DNA of 64,000 nucleotides from Streptomyces verrucosisporus (GCF_017114865.1 NZ_JADEYH010000001.1:372001-436000), one strand, 5' to 3'; positions 30,848-39,175 are shown, counted from the stretch's first letter. A program made the numbers and translations. Notes: a model not told the origin generated them from the letters alone.

Positions 30848-32320
30848 TCAGGGGGCGTGCAGCCGCAGCACGGCGCGCTCGGACCAGTCGGCCGGAACGC
30901 CGCGCAGCGAAACCGCGATCATCGTGAGGAACGCCAGCGGAACGGTCCAGGCGGCGGGCTGCGCCAGCAGCACGGTCAGCCAGGCCGACGACGGCTGCGT
31001 GAGGGCGGACAGCACCGCGGCCCCCGTCGCCGTGACCACCCCGGTGGCCAGCCCGGCCGCCGCGCCCGCGACCGTCAGCCGCGTCCACCAGATGCCCAGC
31101 ACCAGCAGCGGGCAGAACGTGGAGGCCGCCACCGCGAACGCCCAGCCGACCACCACGTTGATGTCCAGGTGCGCGGCGGGCAGCGACAGCAGCACCGCCA
31201 CCAGCGCACCCGCCGCCACCGCCAGGCGCAGCCTGGTCACCCCGCCGCCGAACAGGTCGTGGGAGAGCCCGCCGGCCAGGGCCAGCAGCAGCCCGGAGGA
31301 AGTGGACAGGAAAGCGGCGAACGCGCCGGTGGCCACCAGCGCCGTCAGCACACTCCCCAGCGTCCCCGGGACGGCCACCCCCGGCAGGACGACGGAGACG
31401 GTGTCGGTGGCGTTGCTGTGCACCAGGTGCGGGGTCAGCACCCGCCCCAGCAGCCCGTAGACGGCCGGGAACAGGTAGAACAGGCCCAGCAGACCGATCA
31501 CCAGCACGGCCACCCGGCGGGCGGCCCGGGCGGTGGGGCTGGTGTGGAAGCGCATGATCACATGGGGCAGCCCGATGGCCCCCAGCGTGGTGGCCAGCAG
31601 CACCGACCAGGTGGACAGCAGCGGCATCCCCGCACCCTGGATGTCGATCAGCGGGCGGGTCCACTCCTCGGCGGCCGGACCCGTCTCCCGGACCGGCCGC
31701 AGCGCCTCGGCGCGCGTGTCCGCGCCGACGTGCACGATCAGGTAGATCGCCGGCACGGCGATGAAGGCCAGCTTGACCAGGTAGTGGAACGCCTGGACGT
31801 AGGTGGCCGACCGCATGCCGCCCACCGCGATCGAAGCGCTCACCACCAGCCCGGCCAGCACCACGCCCACCCAGTACGGTGTACCGCTGACCAGGCTCAG
31901 GACCACACCGGCGCCCTTGAACTGCGGCACCAGATAGAGCCACATGATCACCAGCACGATCACCCCGCACAGCTTGCGGATCGCCGGCGAGCCCAGCCGG
32001 TACTCGGCGAAGTCGGGCACCGTGAACGCCCCCGAGCGCCGCATCGGCCCGGCCACCAGCGCCACCACCGCGACGTACCCGGCGGTGAAGCCGACCGCGT
32101 ACCACATCGCCCCGACGCCGTCCTTGAGCATCAGCCCGGCCAGACCGAGCACCGAGGCGGCCGACACGTACTCCCCGGCGATCGCCATGGCGTTCCAGCC
32201 GGGGGCGATACGGCGGGAGGCGACCAGGAAGTCCGGGCTGGTGCGGGCCGCGTGGACGCCGTACAGGCCGATGGCCAGGCTGGCGGCCAGGACCAGGCCG
32301 ATCGCGGTCACGGCGGTCAC
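30848..32320 (-). CDS. Sodium:solute symporter (SSS family), first carboxylate transporter
   Basis: 490 aa with about 13 transmembrane helices and the SSS pattern (SPDFLVASRRIAPGWNAMAIAGEYVSAASVLGLAGL; later WSVLLATTLGAIGLPHVIMRFHT; GAFAAFLSTSSGLLLALAGGLSHD). The opening helices and the GLPHVIMRF segment match the ActP/MctC acetate-pyruvate branch. The GTG at 32320 overlaps the stop of the small membrane gene (GTGA), which shows that the operon order is kinase - regulator - small protein - symporter. Substrate inferred as a short carboxylate such as acetate, pyruvate or lactate from family and from the adjacent LytS/LytTR pair. Confidence 0.9.
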   Translation of the reverse strand: MTAVTAIGLVLAASLAIGLYGVHAARTSPDFLVASRRIAPGWNAMAIAGEYVSAASVLGLAGLMLKDGVGAMWYAVGFTAGYVAVVALVAGPMRRSGAFTVPDFAEYRLGSPAIRKLCGVIVLVIMWLYLVPQFKGAGVVLSLVSGTPYWVGVVLAGLVVSASIAVGGMRSATYVQAFHYLVKLAFIAVPAIYLIVHVGADTRAEALRPVRETGPAAEEWTRPLIDIQGAGMPLLSTWSVLLATTLGAIGLPHVIMRFHTSPTARAARRVAVLVIGLLGLFYLFPAVYGLLGRVLTPHLVHSNATDTVSVVLPGVAVPGTLGSVLTALVATGAFAAFLSTSSGLLLALAGGLSHDLFGGGVTRLRLAVAAGALVAVLLSLPAAHLDINVVVGWAFAVAASTFCPLLVLGIWWTRLTVAGAAAGLATGVVTATGAAVLSALTQPSSAWLTVLLAQPAAWTVPLAFLTMIAVSLRGVPADWSERAVLRLHAP

Positions 32321-32748
32321 GGACCGGCCCCCGCACCCGTACCGGCCCCCGCACCCGTACCCGTGTCCGTGCTCGCGGAGCTCTCCGCGCGCTCGGCACG
32401 GCGCACATGGCACAGGGCGAGCAGCAGCAGCACCGGGTAGGTGGCCACCACCAGCACCAGCCACGACACCGGCACGCCCGCCACGTGGAGCCGGTCCAGC
32501 ACCGGCAGCGCCGCGATCGTCCCGCTGGAGCCGAGCAGCACCGCTCCCAGCAGGGTCACCGTCCGCAGCGCGGTGCGGCGCTGCGCGGCGAACACGGCGC
32601 GGGCGGCCTCGGCGTCGGCCGGCGCGGGCAGCGGCAGCAGCTGCGGATGGCGGCGGTGCCCGCGGGCCAGGGCGATACGGGTCTGCGGGCTGGTGACCTT
32701 CACCCGGCGCGGACCGCCGAGCTGGCCGCCCTTGACCGGGCTCTTCAC
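32317..32748 (-). CDS. Small two-helix membrane partner of the symporter
   Basis: 143 aa starting at GTG 32748. A basic N-terminal part (QTRIALARGHRRHPQ) precedes two helices (TVTLLGAVLLGSSGTIAALPVLD and VSWLVLVVATYPVLLLLALC), ending in a Thr/Gly/Ala repeat tail made by an 18-bp tandem duplication. Small two-helix proteins (DUF485, DUF4212) are commonly encoded directly before SSS acetate-type symporters and are thought to support them. It is coupled on both sides by GTGA overlaps. I do not place it in a named family. Confidence 0.78.
   Translation of the reverse strand: MKSPVKGGQLGGPRRVKVTSPQTRIALARGHRRHPQLLPLPAPADAEAARAVFAAQRRTALRTVTLLGAVLLGSSGTIAALPVLDRLHVAGVPVSWLVLVVATYPVLLLLALCHVRRAERAESSASTDTGTGAGAGTGAGAGP
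32323..32358. repeat. 18-bp tandem duplication in the tail of the small membrane protein
   Basis: The 18-mer ACCGGCCCCCGCACCCGT is repeated exactly (32323-32340, 32341-32358). It stays in frame and encodes a duplicated Thr-Gly-Ala-Gly-Ala-Gly unit at the C-terminus. Confidence 0.85.
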
Positions 32749-33533
32749 CGGGCCGCCCTGCCCAGCCGGCCGCTGCGCGCCGCCTCCAGCAACTGCTCCT
32801 TCAGGCTCCGGGCGTGGCGGCGGCTGACCGGCACGTCACCGGCCGGAGTGCACGCCACCAGCCCCGAGGAGCTGGTGACCCGCAGGTCGTGGACCCAGCC
32901 GACGGCCACCAGATAGCCGCGGTGCACCCGCACGAAGCCCGCCGGAGCCCATATCTCCTCCAGATACGACAGCGACAGCCGGATCAGATGAGTGCCCTGC
33001 CCGGTGTGCAGCCGTATGTAGTCGCCGTGCGCCTCCACGAACTGGACGTCGTCGCGGCGCACGAACACCGTCCGGCGGCCGTGGTCGATCTGGACGACCG
33101 CCAGCTCGTCGCGCGGTCCCCCCACCTCGTCCGCGCCGCCGCCCGCCGCGGCCCGCCCGGTGGCGCCGATCCGGGCCACCGACTCGGCCAGCCGCTCGGG
33201 CCGGACGGGCTTGAGCAGGTAGTCCACCGCCCCGATGCCGAACGCCTCGATGGCGTGGGACTCCGAGGCGGTGACGAAGACGATGGAGGGCGGTGCCGAG
33301 AGCTGGCTGATGACCCGGGCCACGTCCATGCCGTCCAGCCCCGGCATGGAGATGTCCAGGAAGACGGCGTCGAAGGCGGTCGCACCCAGCAGCTGCACCG
33401 CCCGGGCGCCGCTCTCGGCGGCGTACACCTCGCCGACCTCCGGTGTGTCCGCCAGGAGGTCGGCGAGCTCCTCGCGGGTGGATGTCTCGTCCTCGACGAC
33501 GAGGACCCGAAGGGCCCGCGGCACGCTGCTCAT
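32745..33533 (-). CDS. LytTR-type response regulator
   Basis: 262 aa. A receiver domain (residues ~8-125) with acidic pocket E14-D15, phospho-acceptor D60 (VFLDISMPGLDG) and K108 (YLLKPVRP) is joined to a LytTR DNA-binding domain (~155-255: VVQIDHGRRTVFVRRDDVQFVEAHGDYIRLHT.., FVRVHRGYLVAVGWV). Start ATG 33533 overlaps the kinase stop (ATGA). LytTR domains bind direct repeats with the consensus [TA][AC][CA]GTTN[AG][TG]; three such repeats lie upstream of the DUF485-symporter operon at 37046-37097. Analogous LytS/LytTR systems (BtsSR, YpdAB, LytST) control pyruvate or acetate transport. Confidence 0.93.
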   Translation of the reverse strand: MSSVPRALRVLVVEDETSTREELADLLADTPEVGEVYAAESGARAVQLLGATAFDAVFLDISMPGLDGMDVARVISQLSAPPSIVFVTASESHAIEAFGIGAVDYLLKPVRPERLAESVARIGATGRAAAGGGADEVGGPRDELAVVQIDHGRRTVFVRRDDVQFVEAHGDYIRLHTGQGTHLIRLSLSYLEEIWAPAGFVRVHRGYLVAVGWVHDLRVTSSSGLVACTPAGDVPVSRRHARSLKEQLLEAARSGRLGRAAR

Positions 33534-34636
33534 TCGGTAACCACTCCTCGCATGAATCGCGGCACCCTGATGGTCACCTTGGTGCCGTTGCCGGGCGCGG
33601 TCTCGATGACGAGGCCGTACTCCGGTCCGTACACGGTACGGAGCCGCCGGTCCACGTTGGCCAGACCGACGTTCCTGGCGGGAGGGCCGACTCCGGCGAG
33701 GATCGCCCGTGCGAGTTCCGGCTCCATGCCCACTCCGTCGTCCTCGATCTCGATGACGCACAGCGGGCCCTCGCCGAACCCCGAGACGCCGATGTGCCCG
33801 GGTCCGGCCTTCTTCTCCAGACCGTGGCGCACGGCATTTTCCACTATGGGCTGGACGACGAGGAAGGGTATGGCGACGGGAAGAATCTCCGGGGCCATCC
33901 GGACGGTGATCTCCATCCGGTCGTCGAACCGGGCGCGCTGCAGCTCCAGGTACGTCTGGGTGGCCTGGAGCTCGTCGGCGACCGTCACGTAGTCGCCGGC
34001 CGTGGAGAAGCTGTAGCGCAGGTAGTCGGCGAAGTCGGTGAGCAGGCGGCGGGCGCGGCCGGGATCGGTGCGGATGTGCGCGGCGATGACGGCCAGGGAG
34101 TTGTGGACGAAGTGCGGGGATATCTGGGCCCGCAGGGTGCGCAGGTCCGCCGCCGCGATCCGGGCGCGGGCGCTGCGCAGCTCGGTGTGGTCCAGCGCCT
34201 GCGACACCAGCTCGGCCACCTCGGCCACCTCGGCCTCGTCCAGCGCCCGCCCGTCCGCGGAACCGCCGACCACCAGGCAGCCGGTCAGCTCGTCCGCCAC
34301 CAGCAGCGGGGCCGCGCACAGCGGGGGCTTGCGGAAGACGGTGCCGTGCTCGTACACCTGGGCGAGCACCGCGTCCAGGTCGGTGCCCTGAGGCAGCGCA
34401 CCGTGCCGGGCGACGGGCCCGTCGAGGTCGGCGAGTACGACGGCCTCGGCGCCCACCAGCCGCCGGATCCGGCGGACCGCGGCCAGGGCCCGGCTGCCGT
34501 GCAGACCGTCCTGGAGGTCCGCGCCGATCAGCCGCACCTCCCGCAGGACGCCGATGGCCCCGGGCAGGCCGGACCCGGCCGGGCCACTCCGGCCCGGCCG
34601 TCCGCGGCGGGCGCCTCTCCACGATCCTCTGACCAC
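33530..34636 (-). CDS. LytS-type sensor histidine kinase (soluble)
   Basis: About 368 aa from GTG 34636. The N-terminal ~175 residues look like a GAF-type sensory domain (RALAAVRRIRRLVGAEAVVLADLDG.., KPPLCAAPLLVADELTGCLVVGG). The kinase core has the H-box LRTLRAQISPHFVHNSL, characteristic of the LytS/His_kinase family, then N-box VQPIVENAVRHGLE and G-boxes IEDDGVGME and GLANVDRRL, ending GNGTKVTIRVPR. No transmembrane segment is present, unlike LytS itself. The start is uncertain: there is no ribosome site, but TACGGT (34643-34648) ends 6 nt before GTG, fitting a leaderless mRNA. Confidence 0.85.
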   Translation of the reverse strand: MVRGSWRGARRGRPGRSGPAGSGLPGAIGVLREVRLIGADLQDGLHGSRALAAVRRIRRLVGAEAVVLADLDGPVARHGALPQGTDLDAVLAQVYEHGTVFRKPPLCAAPLLVADELTGCLVVGGSADGRALDEAEVAEVAELVSQALDHTELRSARARIAAADLRTLRAQISPHFVHNSLAVIAAHIRTDPGRARRLLTDFADYLRYSFSTAGDYVTVADELQATQTYLELQRARFDDRMEITVRMAPEILPVAIPFLVVQPIVENAVRHGLEKKAGPGHIGVSGFGEGPLCVIEIEDDGVGMEPELARAILAGVGPPARNVGLANVDRRLRTVYGPEYGLVIETAPGNGTKVTIRVPRFMRGVVTE

Positions 34637-34665
34637 AGTGCGACCGTATAACGTGACAAATGGTG

Positions 34666-34704
34666 ATGGGGAGTCCTTCGAACCCGCTTCGAAGGACTCC
34701 CCAT
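34666..34704. terminator. 17-bp stem hairpin between symporter and kinase genes
   Basis: Perfect inverted repeat 34666-34682 with 34688-34704 and a CCCGC loop; each arm ends in TTCGAA. It lies 120 bp after the leftward symporter stop and just upstream of the kinase promoter, so it probably insulates the two operons. A role as a protein-binding palindrome is not excluded. Confidence 0.7.
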
Positions 34705-34823
34705 GGGGCCCGGTGGCGGGACCGGCGCCAGGATGTGGGGGGTCACGCCGGTGTAGAGGCACCCGCCACCGGGTGCCCGAAGGGCCCGCCGGGGGGGATG
34801 GGCGGGCCCGGTCCGGGGTGCGG

Positions 34824-36524
34824 TCAGTGCTTGGCCGCGCCCTCGGCGCCGGCCCCGGTCAGGGCCCGCACCTGGAGCTCGGCGAAACGCCGCGGGTTGC
34901 TCTCGCCCGAGGACAGCGTGCCGACGATCGCGCACAGCAGACCGAGCGGGATGGACACCAGGCCCGGGTTGGTCAGCGGGAACCAGGCGATGTCGATGCC
35001 CGGGAGCAGCGCCTTCTCGGTGCCGGAGAACACCGGCGAGAAGACCACCAGACCGACCGCGCTGATCAGACCGCCGTAGATGCCGGCGACCGCGCCCCGG
35101 GTGTTGAACCTCTTCCAGAACAGGCTCAGCAGCAGGGTCGGCAGGTTGGCCGAGGCGGCGATGGCGAAGGCCAGACCGACCAGGAAGGCCACGTTGAGGC
35201 TCTGGGCGAAGATCGCCAGGACGATCGACGCGGCGCCGATGCCGAAGGCCGACAGACGGGCGACCTTGATCTCCTCGTGCTCGGACGCCCGGCCCTTGCG
35301 CACCACGCTGTTGTAGAAGTCGTGCGCCAGGGACGAGGAGGAGGCGATGACCAGACCGGCCACCGTGGACAGGATCGCCGCGAAGGCGACGGCCGCGATG
35401 ACCGCCAGCATCACCGAGCCGAAGAACTCGCCGCCGAAGTGCTCACCGACCTCCCGGGCCAGCTGCGGCGCGGCGGTGTTGCCCGCCGCGTCCTGGGCGG
35501 TGATGGCCTCCTTGCCCACCAGGGCCGCGGCGCCGAAGCCCAGGATCAGGGTCATCAGGTAGAACGAGCCGATCAGGCCGATGCCCCAGTTGACGGACTT
35601 GCGGGCGGCCTTGGAGTCCGGGACGGTGTAGAAGCGGATCAGGATGTGCGGCAGACCCGCGGTGCCCAGCACCAGGGCCAGACCGAGGCTGATCAGGTCG
35701 AGCTTGTTCCACATCGTCTGCAGGGCGTCACCGGGCACCTCGACGCCGAACCGCAGCCCCGGTTCCAGGAAGGACTGCCCGGCGCCGCTGGCGTTCGAGG
35801 CGTCGCTCATCAGCTCGCCGAAGTCGAAGCCGTAGATGGCCATCACCAGGGCGGCCAGGACGATGGTGCCGCCCATCAGCATGCCGGCCTTGATGATCTG
35901 CACCCAGGTGGTGCCCTTCATGCCGCCGAAGGTCACGTACAGGGTCATCAGGATGCCGACGACGACGATGCCCACGATCTTGGCGGTGTCGGCGTCCATG
36001 CCCAGGTACGTCTCGCCCGGCTGGATGCCCAGCAGAAGGGCGACCACCGCACCGGCGCCGACCATCTGGGCCAGCAGGTAGAAGATCGACACGGTGATGG
36101 TGGACACGGCCGCGGCGGTGCGCACCGGGCGCTGCTGCATCCGGTACGACAGCACGTCCGCCATGGTGAACCGGCCGGAGTTCCTCAGCAGCTCGGCGAC
36201 CAGCAGCAGGGCCACCAGCCAGGCGACGAGGAAGCCGATGGAGTAGAGGAAACCGTCGTAGCCGAACAGCGCGATCATGCCCGCGATGCCCAGGAAGGAG
36301 GCGGCGGACATGTAGTCGCTGCCGATGGCGAAGCCGTTCTGCATACCGGAGAACTCGCGCCCGCCGGAGTGGAAGTCGGCCGCGGACTTCGTCTGGCGGC
36401 CCGCCCACACCGTGACGCCGAGCGTCACGGCGATCATGACGATGAACACCAGGATGGTCAGGGTGCGGCTGCTGGAGCTGACCTCCTCGGCCGCCAGGAG
36501 CGCGTGGGAAGCGGTGGTCGTCAT
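34824..36524 (-). CDS. actP: Cation/acetate-type symporter (SSS family, ActP-like)
   Basis: 566 aa, about 13-14 helices. ActP hallmarks: SAADFHSGGREFSGMQNGFAIGSDYMSAASFLGIAGMIALFGYDGFLYSIGFL is cut here into motifs DFHSGGREFSG, IGSDYMSAASFLGIAG and GYDGFLYSIGF; also LSYRMQQRPVRT, GTAGLPHILIRFYTVPD and STVAGLVIASSSSLAHDFY. E. coli ActP (549 aa) takes up acetate, glycolate and related acids with Na+ or H+. Its ATG overlaps the DUF485 gene stop (ATGA), the canonical yjcH-actP arrangement. Probably regulated by the neighbouring LytTR protein. Confidence 0.94.
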   Translation of the reverse strand: MTTTASHALLAAEEVSSSSRTLTILVFIVMIAVTLGVTVWAGRQTKSAADFHSGGREFSGMQNGFAIGSDYMSAASFLGIAGMIALFGYDGFLYSIGFLVAWLVALLLVAELLRNSGRFTMADVLSYRMQQRPVRTAAAVSTITVSIFYLLAQMVGAGAVVALLLGIQPGETYLGMDADTAKIVGIVVVGILMTLYVTFGGMKGTTWVQIIKAGMLMGGTIVLAALVMAIYGFDFGELMSDASNASGAGQSFLEPGLRFGVEVPGDALQTMWNKLDLISLGLALVLGTAGLPHILIRFYTVPDSKAARKSVNWGIGLIGSFYLMTLILGFGAAALVGKEAITAQDAAGNTAAPQLAREVGEHFGGEFFGSVMLAVIAAVAFAAILSTVAGLVIASSSSLAHDFYNSVVRKGRASEHEEIKVARLSAFGIGAASIVLAIFAQSLNVAFLVGLAFAIAASANLPTLLLSLFWKRFNTRGAVAGIYGGLISAVGLVVFSPVFSGTEKALLPGIDIAWFPLTNPGLVSIPLGLLCAIVGTLSSGESNPRRFAELQVRALTGAGAEGAAKH

Positions 36525-36910
36525 GCCCGTCCTCCCGTCCGGCCGGCGGACGCGCCCGCGGCCGCACCGGTCAGCTCGGTCCGCAGGTCGTCCGCGAGCG
36601 GGTCGACCTTCCGGTCGGCGTAGCGCGCGTACATGATCGCGATGCCGAAGGTGCTGGCGAACTGGAGGACGCCGAACACCAGGGCCACGTTGACGTCGCC
36701 GAACAGGACCGTGGACATCACGTCACGGGCGTAGGCGGACATCAGCACGTACAGCAGGTACCAGGCGAGGAAGCCGACGCTCACCGGGAGCACGAACCTC
36801 ATCAGGCTCCGCCTGAGCTGGTCGAAACGCGGATCGCTGTGCATGGCCACCATGCGGTCCTCCGCGTCCCCGGCGGGGTCCAGGGTTTGTTGTAGACGGT
36901 CTGCGGACAC
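36521..36910 (-). CDS. DUF485 membrane protein, partner of the ActP-like symporter
   Basis: 129 aa from GTG 36910. That start is chosen because AAGGAGG lies 5 nt upstream (minus strand), while the longer candidates at 36925 and 36946 lack ribosome sites. DUF485 core: HSDPRFDQLRRSLMRFVLPVSVGFLAWYLLYV and VNVALVFGVLQFASTFGIAIMYARYADRKVDPLAD, split around two helices. DUF485 proteins precede ActP-type symporters in many bacteria. First gene of the operon and target of the putative LytTR sites 136-187 bp upstream. Confidence 0.9.
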   Translation of the reverse strand: MSADRLQQTLDPAGDAEDRMVAMHSDPRFDQLRRSLMRFVLPVSVGFLAWYLLYVLMSAYARDVMSTVLFGDVNVALVFGVLQFASTFGIAIMYARYADRKVDPLADDLRTELTGAAAGASAGRTGGRA

Positions 36911-36976
36911 TGCCGCCTCCTTCATCGACACGACGCGATACGACACGACGTACGGGAGCGGAAAAGGAATGCGGGG

Positions 36977-37005
36977 AACGTAAGGTGCGTCACACTCGCG
37001 GTGAA
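36977..37005 (-). promoter_or_regulatory. Candidate promoter of the DUF485-symporter operon
   Basis: On the minus strand TTCACC (37000-37005) and TACGTT (36977-36982) are separated by exactly 17 bp, a fair match to a housekeeping -35/-10 pair. The start codon at 36910 would be about 60 nt downstream. This is by eye only. Confidence 0.4.
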
Positions 37006-37045
37006 GAAGCTGATCGCGGTGTGCGGCGAACGCCGGATACGCGCG

Positions 37046-37097
37046 CCGAACGGTAGACTGTCGTGCGCCGAACGGTCGCCTTTCCGCGCCGAGCGGT
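37046..37097 (-). promoter_or_regulatory. Three direct repeats matching the LytTR-binding consensus
   Basis: On the minus strand the 9-mer ACCGTTCGG occurs at 37046-37054 and 37068-37076, and ACCGCTCGG at 37089-37097. The gaps are 13 and 12 bp. The published LytTR consensus is [TA][AC][CA]GTTN[AG][TG] repeated with 12-13 bp spacing; the first two copies match 9/9 and the third 8/9. A degenerate copy (GGCGTTCGC, 37026-37034) lies next. They face the DUF485-symporter operon. The 338-bp divergent region 36911-37248 that holds them contains no gene. Confidence 0.65.
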
Positions 37098-37248
37098 CAC
37101 CCCTGCGGGGGAAGCGGCGGCGGAGCGCACACCCGGACGCGGGCCGCCTCCGTACGCGCCGTGCTTCACACCGTCCGCAGGCGCGTTACGCACCCGTTGC
37201 CGGGCGAAGCGGCGCCCGGGGGCGAGGCACGGTAGCGTTCGTGGCGTC

Positions 37249-38232
37249 ATGGAAACCCTTGCCTTCATCCCCAGCCCGTCGTCGGGCGAGATCGTCATCG
37301 GACCGATCCCGCTGCGGGGCTACGCGTTCTGCATCATCCTCGGTGTCTTCGTCGCGGTCTGGCTCGGCGGGAGGCGCTGGGTCGCCCGCGGCGGACAGCC
37401 CGGCACGGTCGCCGACATCGCCGTGTGGGCGGTGCCGTTCGGCCTGGTCGGCGGCCGTCTCTACCACGTCGTCACCGACTACCAGCTCTACTTCGGCGAG
37501 GGCCGCAACTGGGTCGACGCCTTCAAGATCTGGGAGGGCGGCCTCGGCATCTGGGGAGCGATCGCGCTGGGCGCGGTGGGCGCCTGGATCGCCTGTCGCA
37601 GGAGGGGCATCCCGCTGCCCGCCTACGCGGACGCCATCGCGCCCGGCATCGCGCTCGCCCAGGCCATCGGCCGCTGGGGCAACTGGTTCAACCAGGAGCT
37701 GTACGGGCGCCCCACGGACCTGCCGTGGGCCGTGGAGATCGACAACGGCGTCGACACCGGCACCTTCCACCCCACCTTCCTGTACGAGTCGCTGTGGTGC
37801 GTGGGTGTGGCCCTGCTGGTGATCTGGGCCGACCACCGCTTCCGCCTCGGCCACGGCCGCGCCTTCGCGCTGTACGTCGCGGCCTACACGGCGGGGCGTT
37901 TCTGGATCGAGTACCTGCGCATCGACGAGGCCCACGAGATCTGGGGCCTGCGTCTGAACAACTGGACCTCGATCGTCGTCTTCCTGGCGGCGGTGGCCTA
38001 CATCGTCCTCTCGGCCAGGCTCCGCCCCGGGCGTGAGGACGTGGTGGAGCCGGCGGCGGAGGGGGCCGGCGACGCCGGTCCCTCCGATGATCCCGACGGC
38101 ACCGACGGCACCGACGGCGGCGCGACGGCGGAGGGCTCCGCCGAGGGCACGGGGAAGGCCGCGGGGGACCGGGCCGGCGGACCGGAGCGCGCCGAACCCG
38201 CCGGAGGGACGTCCGCCTCCACCACGGGCTGA
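37249..38232 (+). CDS. lgt: Prolipoprotein diacylglyceryl transferase
   Basis: 327 aa. Transfers diacylglycerol from phosphatidylglycerol to the lipobox Cys of prolipoproteins at the cytoplasmic membrane. Seven transmembrane segments are visible, with the Lgt signature GRWGNWFNQELYG and conserved HPTFLYESLW and GRFWIEYLRID. A disordered Asp/Gly/Ala/Glu tail (residues ~260-327) is added, as often in actinobacteria. TAGCGT (37233-37238) lies 10 nt before the ATG; no ribosome site. Its clients in this window include the lipoprotein at 48753 and LivK. Confidence 0.95.
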   Translation: METLAFIPSPSSGEIVIGPIPLRGYAFCIILGVFVAVWLGGRRWVARGGQPGTVADIAVWAVPFGLVGGRLYHVVTDYQLYFGEGRNWVDAFKIWEGGLGIWGAIALGAVGAWIACRRRGIPLPAYADAIAPGIALAQAIGRWGNWFNQELYGRPTDLPWAVEIDNGVDTGTFHPTFLYESLWCVGVALLVIWADHRFRLGHGRAFALYVAAYTAGRFWIEYLRIDEAHEIWGLRLNNWTSIVVFLAAVAYIVLSARLRPGREDVVEPAAEGAGDAGPSDDPDGTDGTDGGATAEGSAEGTGKAAGDRAGGPERAEPAGGTSASTTG

Positions 38233-38254
38233 CCCGGCGGCGGGAGAACCGCAC

Positions 38255-38291
38255 AGGCCCCGGCCGCGCCACTCCGGCGCGGCCGGGGCCT
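38255..38291 (+). terminator. Terminator after lgt
   Basis: A perfect 16-bp inverted repeat (38255-38270 with 38276-38291, 5-nt loop) followed by a short pyrimidine stretch. Confidence 0.8.
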
Positions 38292-38419
38292 TCTCCGTGT
38301 GACGGCGAAAGCGCAGGTCAGAGAGGTAAGTTCGGCCTGCCTTGCTGGAATCGCACCCCGGGATGGACGTACTGTCGAGACGTCGGGCACCAGACGGGGG
38401 AAACAGGAGGCGCAGACGG

Positions 38420-39175
38420 ATGTCGTCCATGGCCGGAGACGGGACCGAGATCACCCTGCGGCCCGGAGCCCCGAACTCCGCGCACCGCGACAACCACACC
38501 CACCGCGACGTGACCGGCGGCTGGCTGCGTCCGGCCGTCTTCGGGGCGATGGACGGGCTGGTCTCCAACCTCGCCCTGATGACGGGCGTCGCCGGCGGTG
38601 ACGTGGACCGCAACGTGATCATCATCAGCGGTCTGGCCGGACTGGCGGCCGGAGCCTTCTCCATGGCGGCCGGCGAGTACACCTCGGTGGCCTCCCAGCG
38701 CGAGCTGGTCCTGGCCGAGCTGGACGTGGAGCGGCGCGAGCTGCGCCGCAACCCCGAGGACGAGCAGCGGGAGCTGGCCGAGCTGTACGTGGGCCGCGGC
38801 GTGGAGCCCAAGCTGGCGGCGGAGGTCGCCGAGCAGCTGTCCAGGGACCCCGAACAGGCACTGGAGATCCACGCGCGCGAGGAGCTGGGCGTGGACCCGG
38901 GCGAGCTGCCCTCGCCCGTGGTCGCCGCGGTGTCCTCCTTCGGCGCCTTCGCGGTGGGCGCGCTGATACCCGTGCTGCCCTATCTGCTGGGGGCCGCCGC
39001 GCTGTGGCCCGCGGTGCTGGTGGCGCTGCTGGGCCTGTTCCTGTGCGGTGTGCTGGTCTCCAAGATCACCGTGCGCCCGTGGTGGTACAGCGGGCTGCGG
39101 CAGCTCACCCTGGGGGGCGCGGCCGCCGCGGTGACCTACGGGCTCGGTACCCTGTTCGGAGTGGCCGTGGGGTGA
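38420..39175 (+). CDS. VIT1/CCC1 family transporter
   Basis: 251 aa. Relatives move Fe2+ or Mn2+ out of the cytoplasm. The N-terminal pair of helices carries the family motifs GAMDGLVSNLALMTGVAG and GLAGLAAGAFSMAAGEYTSVASQ; a charged cytoplasmic helical region (ELDVERRELRRNPEDEQRELAELYVGRG is the start) follows, then three C-terminal helices. AGGAGG (38405-38410) is 9 nt before the ATG. Bacterial members are often called membrane-associated ferritin-like or VIT family proteins; the metal is not decided here. Confidence 0.9.
   Translation: MSSMAGDGTEITLRPGAPNSAHRDNHTHRDVTGGWLRPAVFGAMDGLVSNLALMTGVAGGDVDRNVIIISGLAGLAAGAFSMAAGEYTSVASQRELVLAELDVERRELRRNPEDEQRELAELYVGRGVEPKLAAEVAEQLSRDPEQALEIHAREELGVDPGELPSPVVAAVSSFGAFAVGALIPVLPYLLGAAALWPAVLVALLGLFLCGVLVSKITVRPWWYSGLRQLTLGGAAAAVTYGLGTLFGVAVG

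Noticed and set aside
32245-32464. A longer N-terminus for the first symporter (start at 32464)
   Set aside because: The extra 48 residues are Gly/Arg/Cys-rich nonsense over the small membrane gene; GTG 32320 gives the GTGA overlap and a proper first helix.
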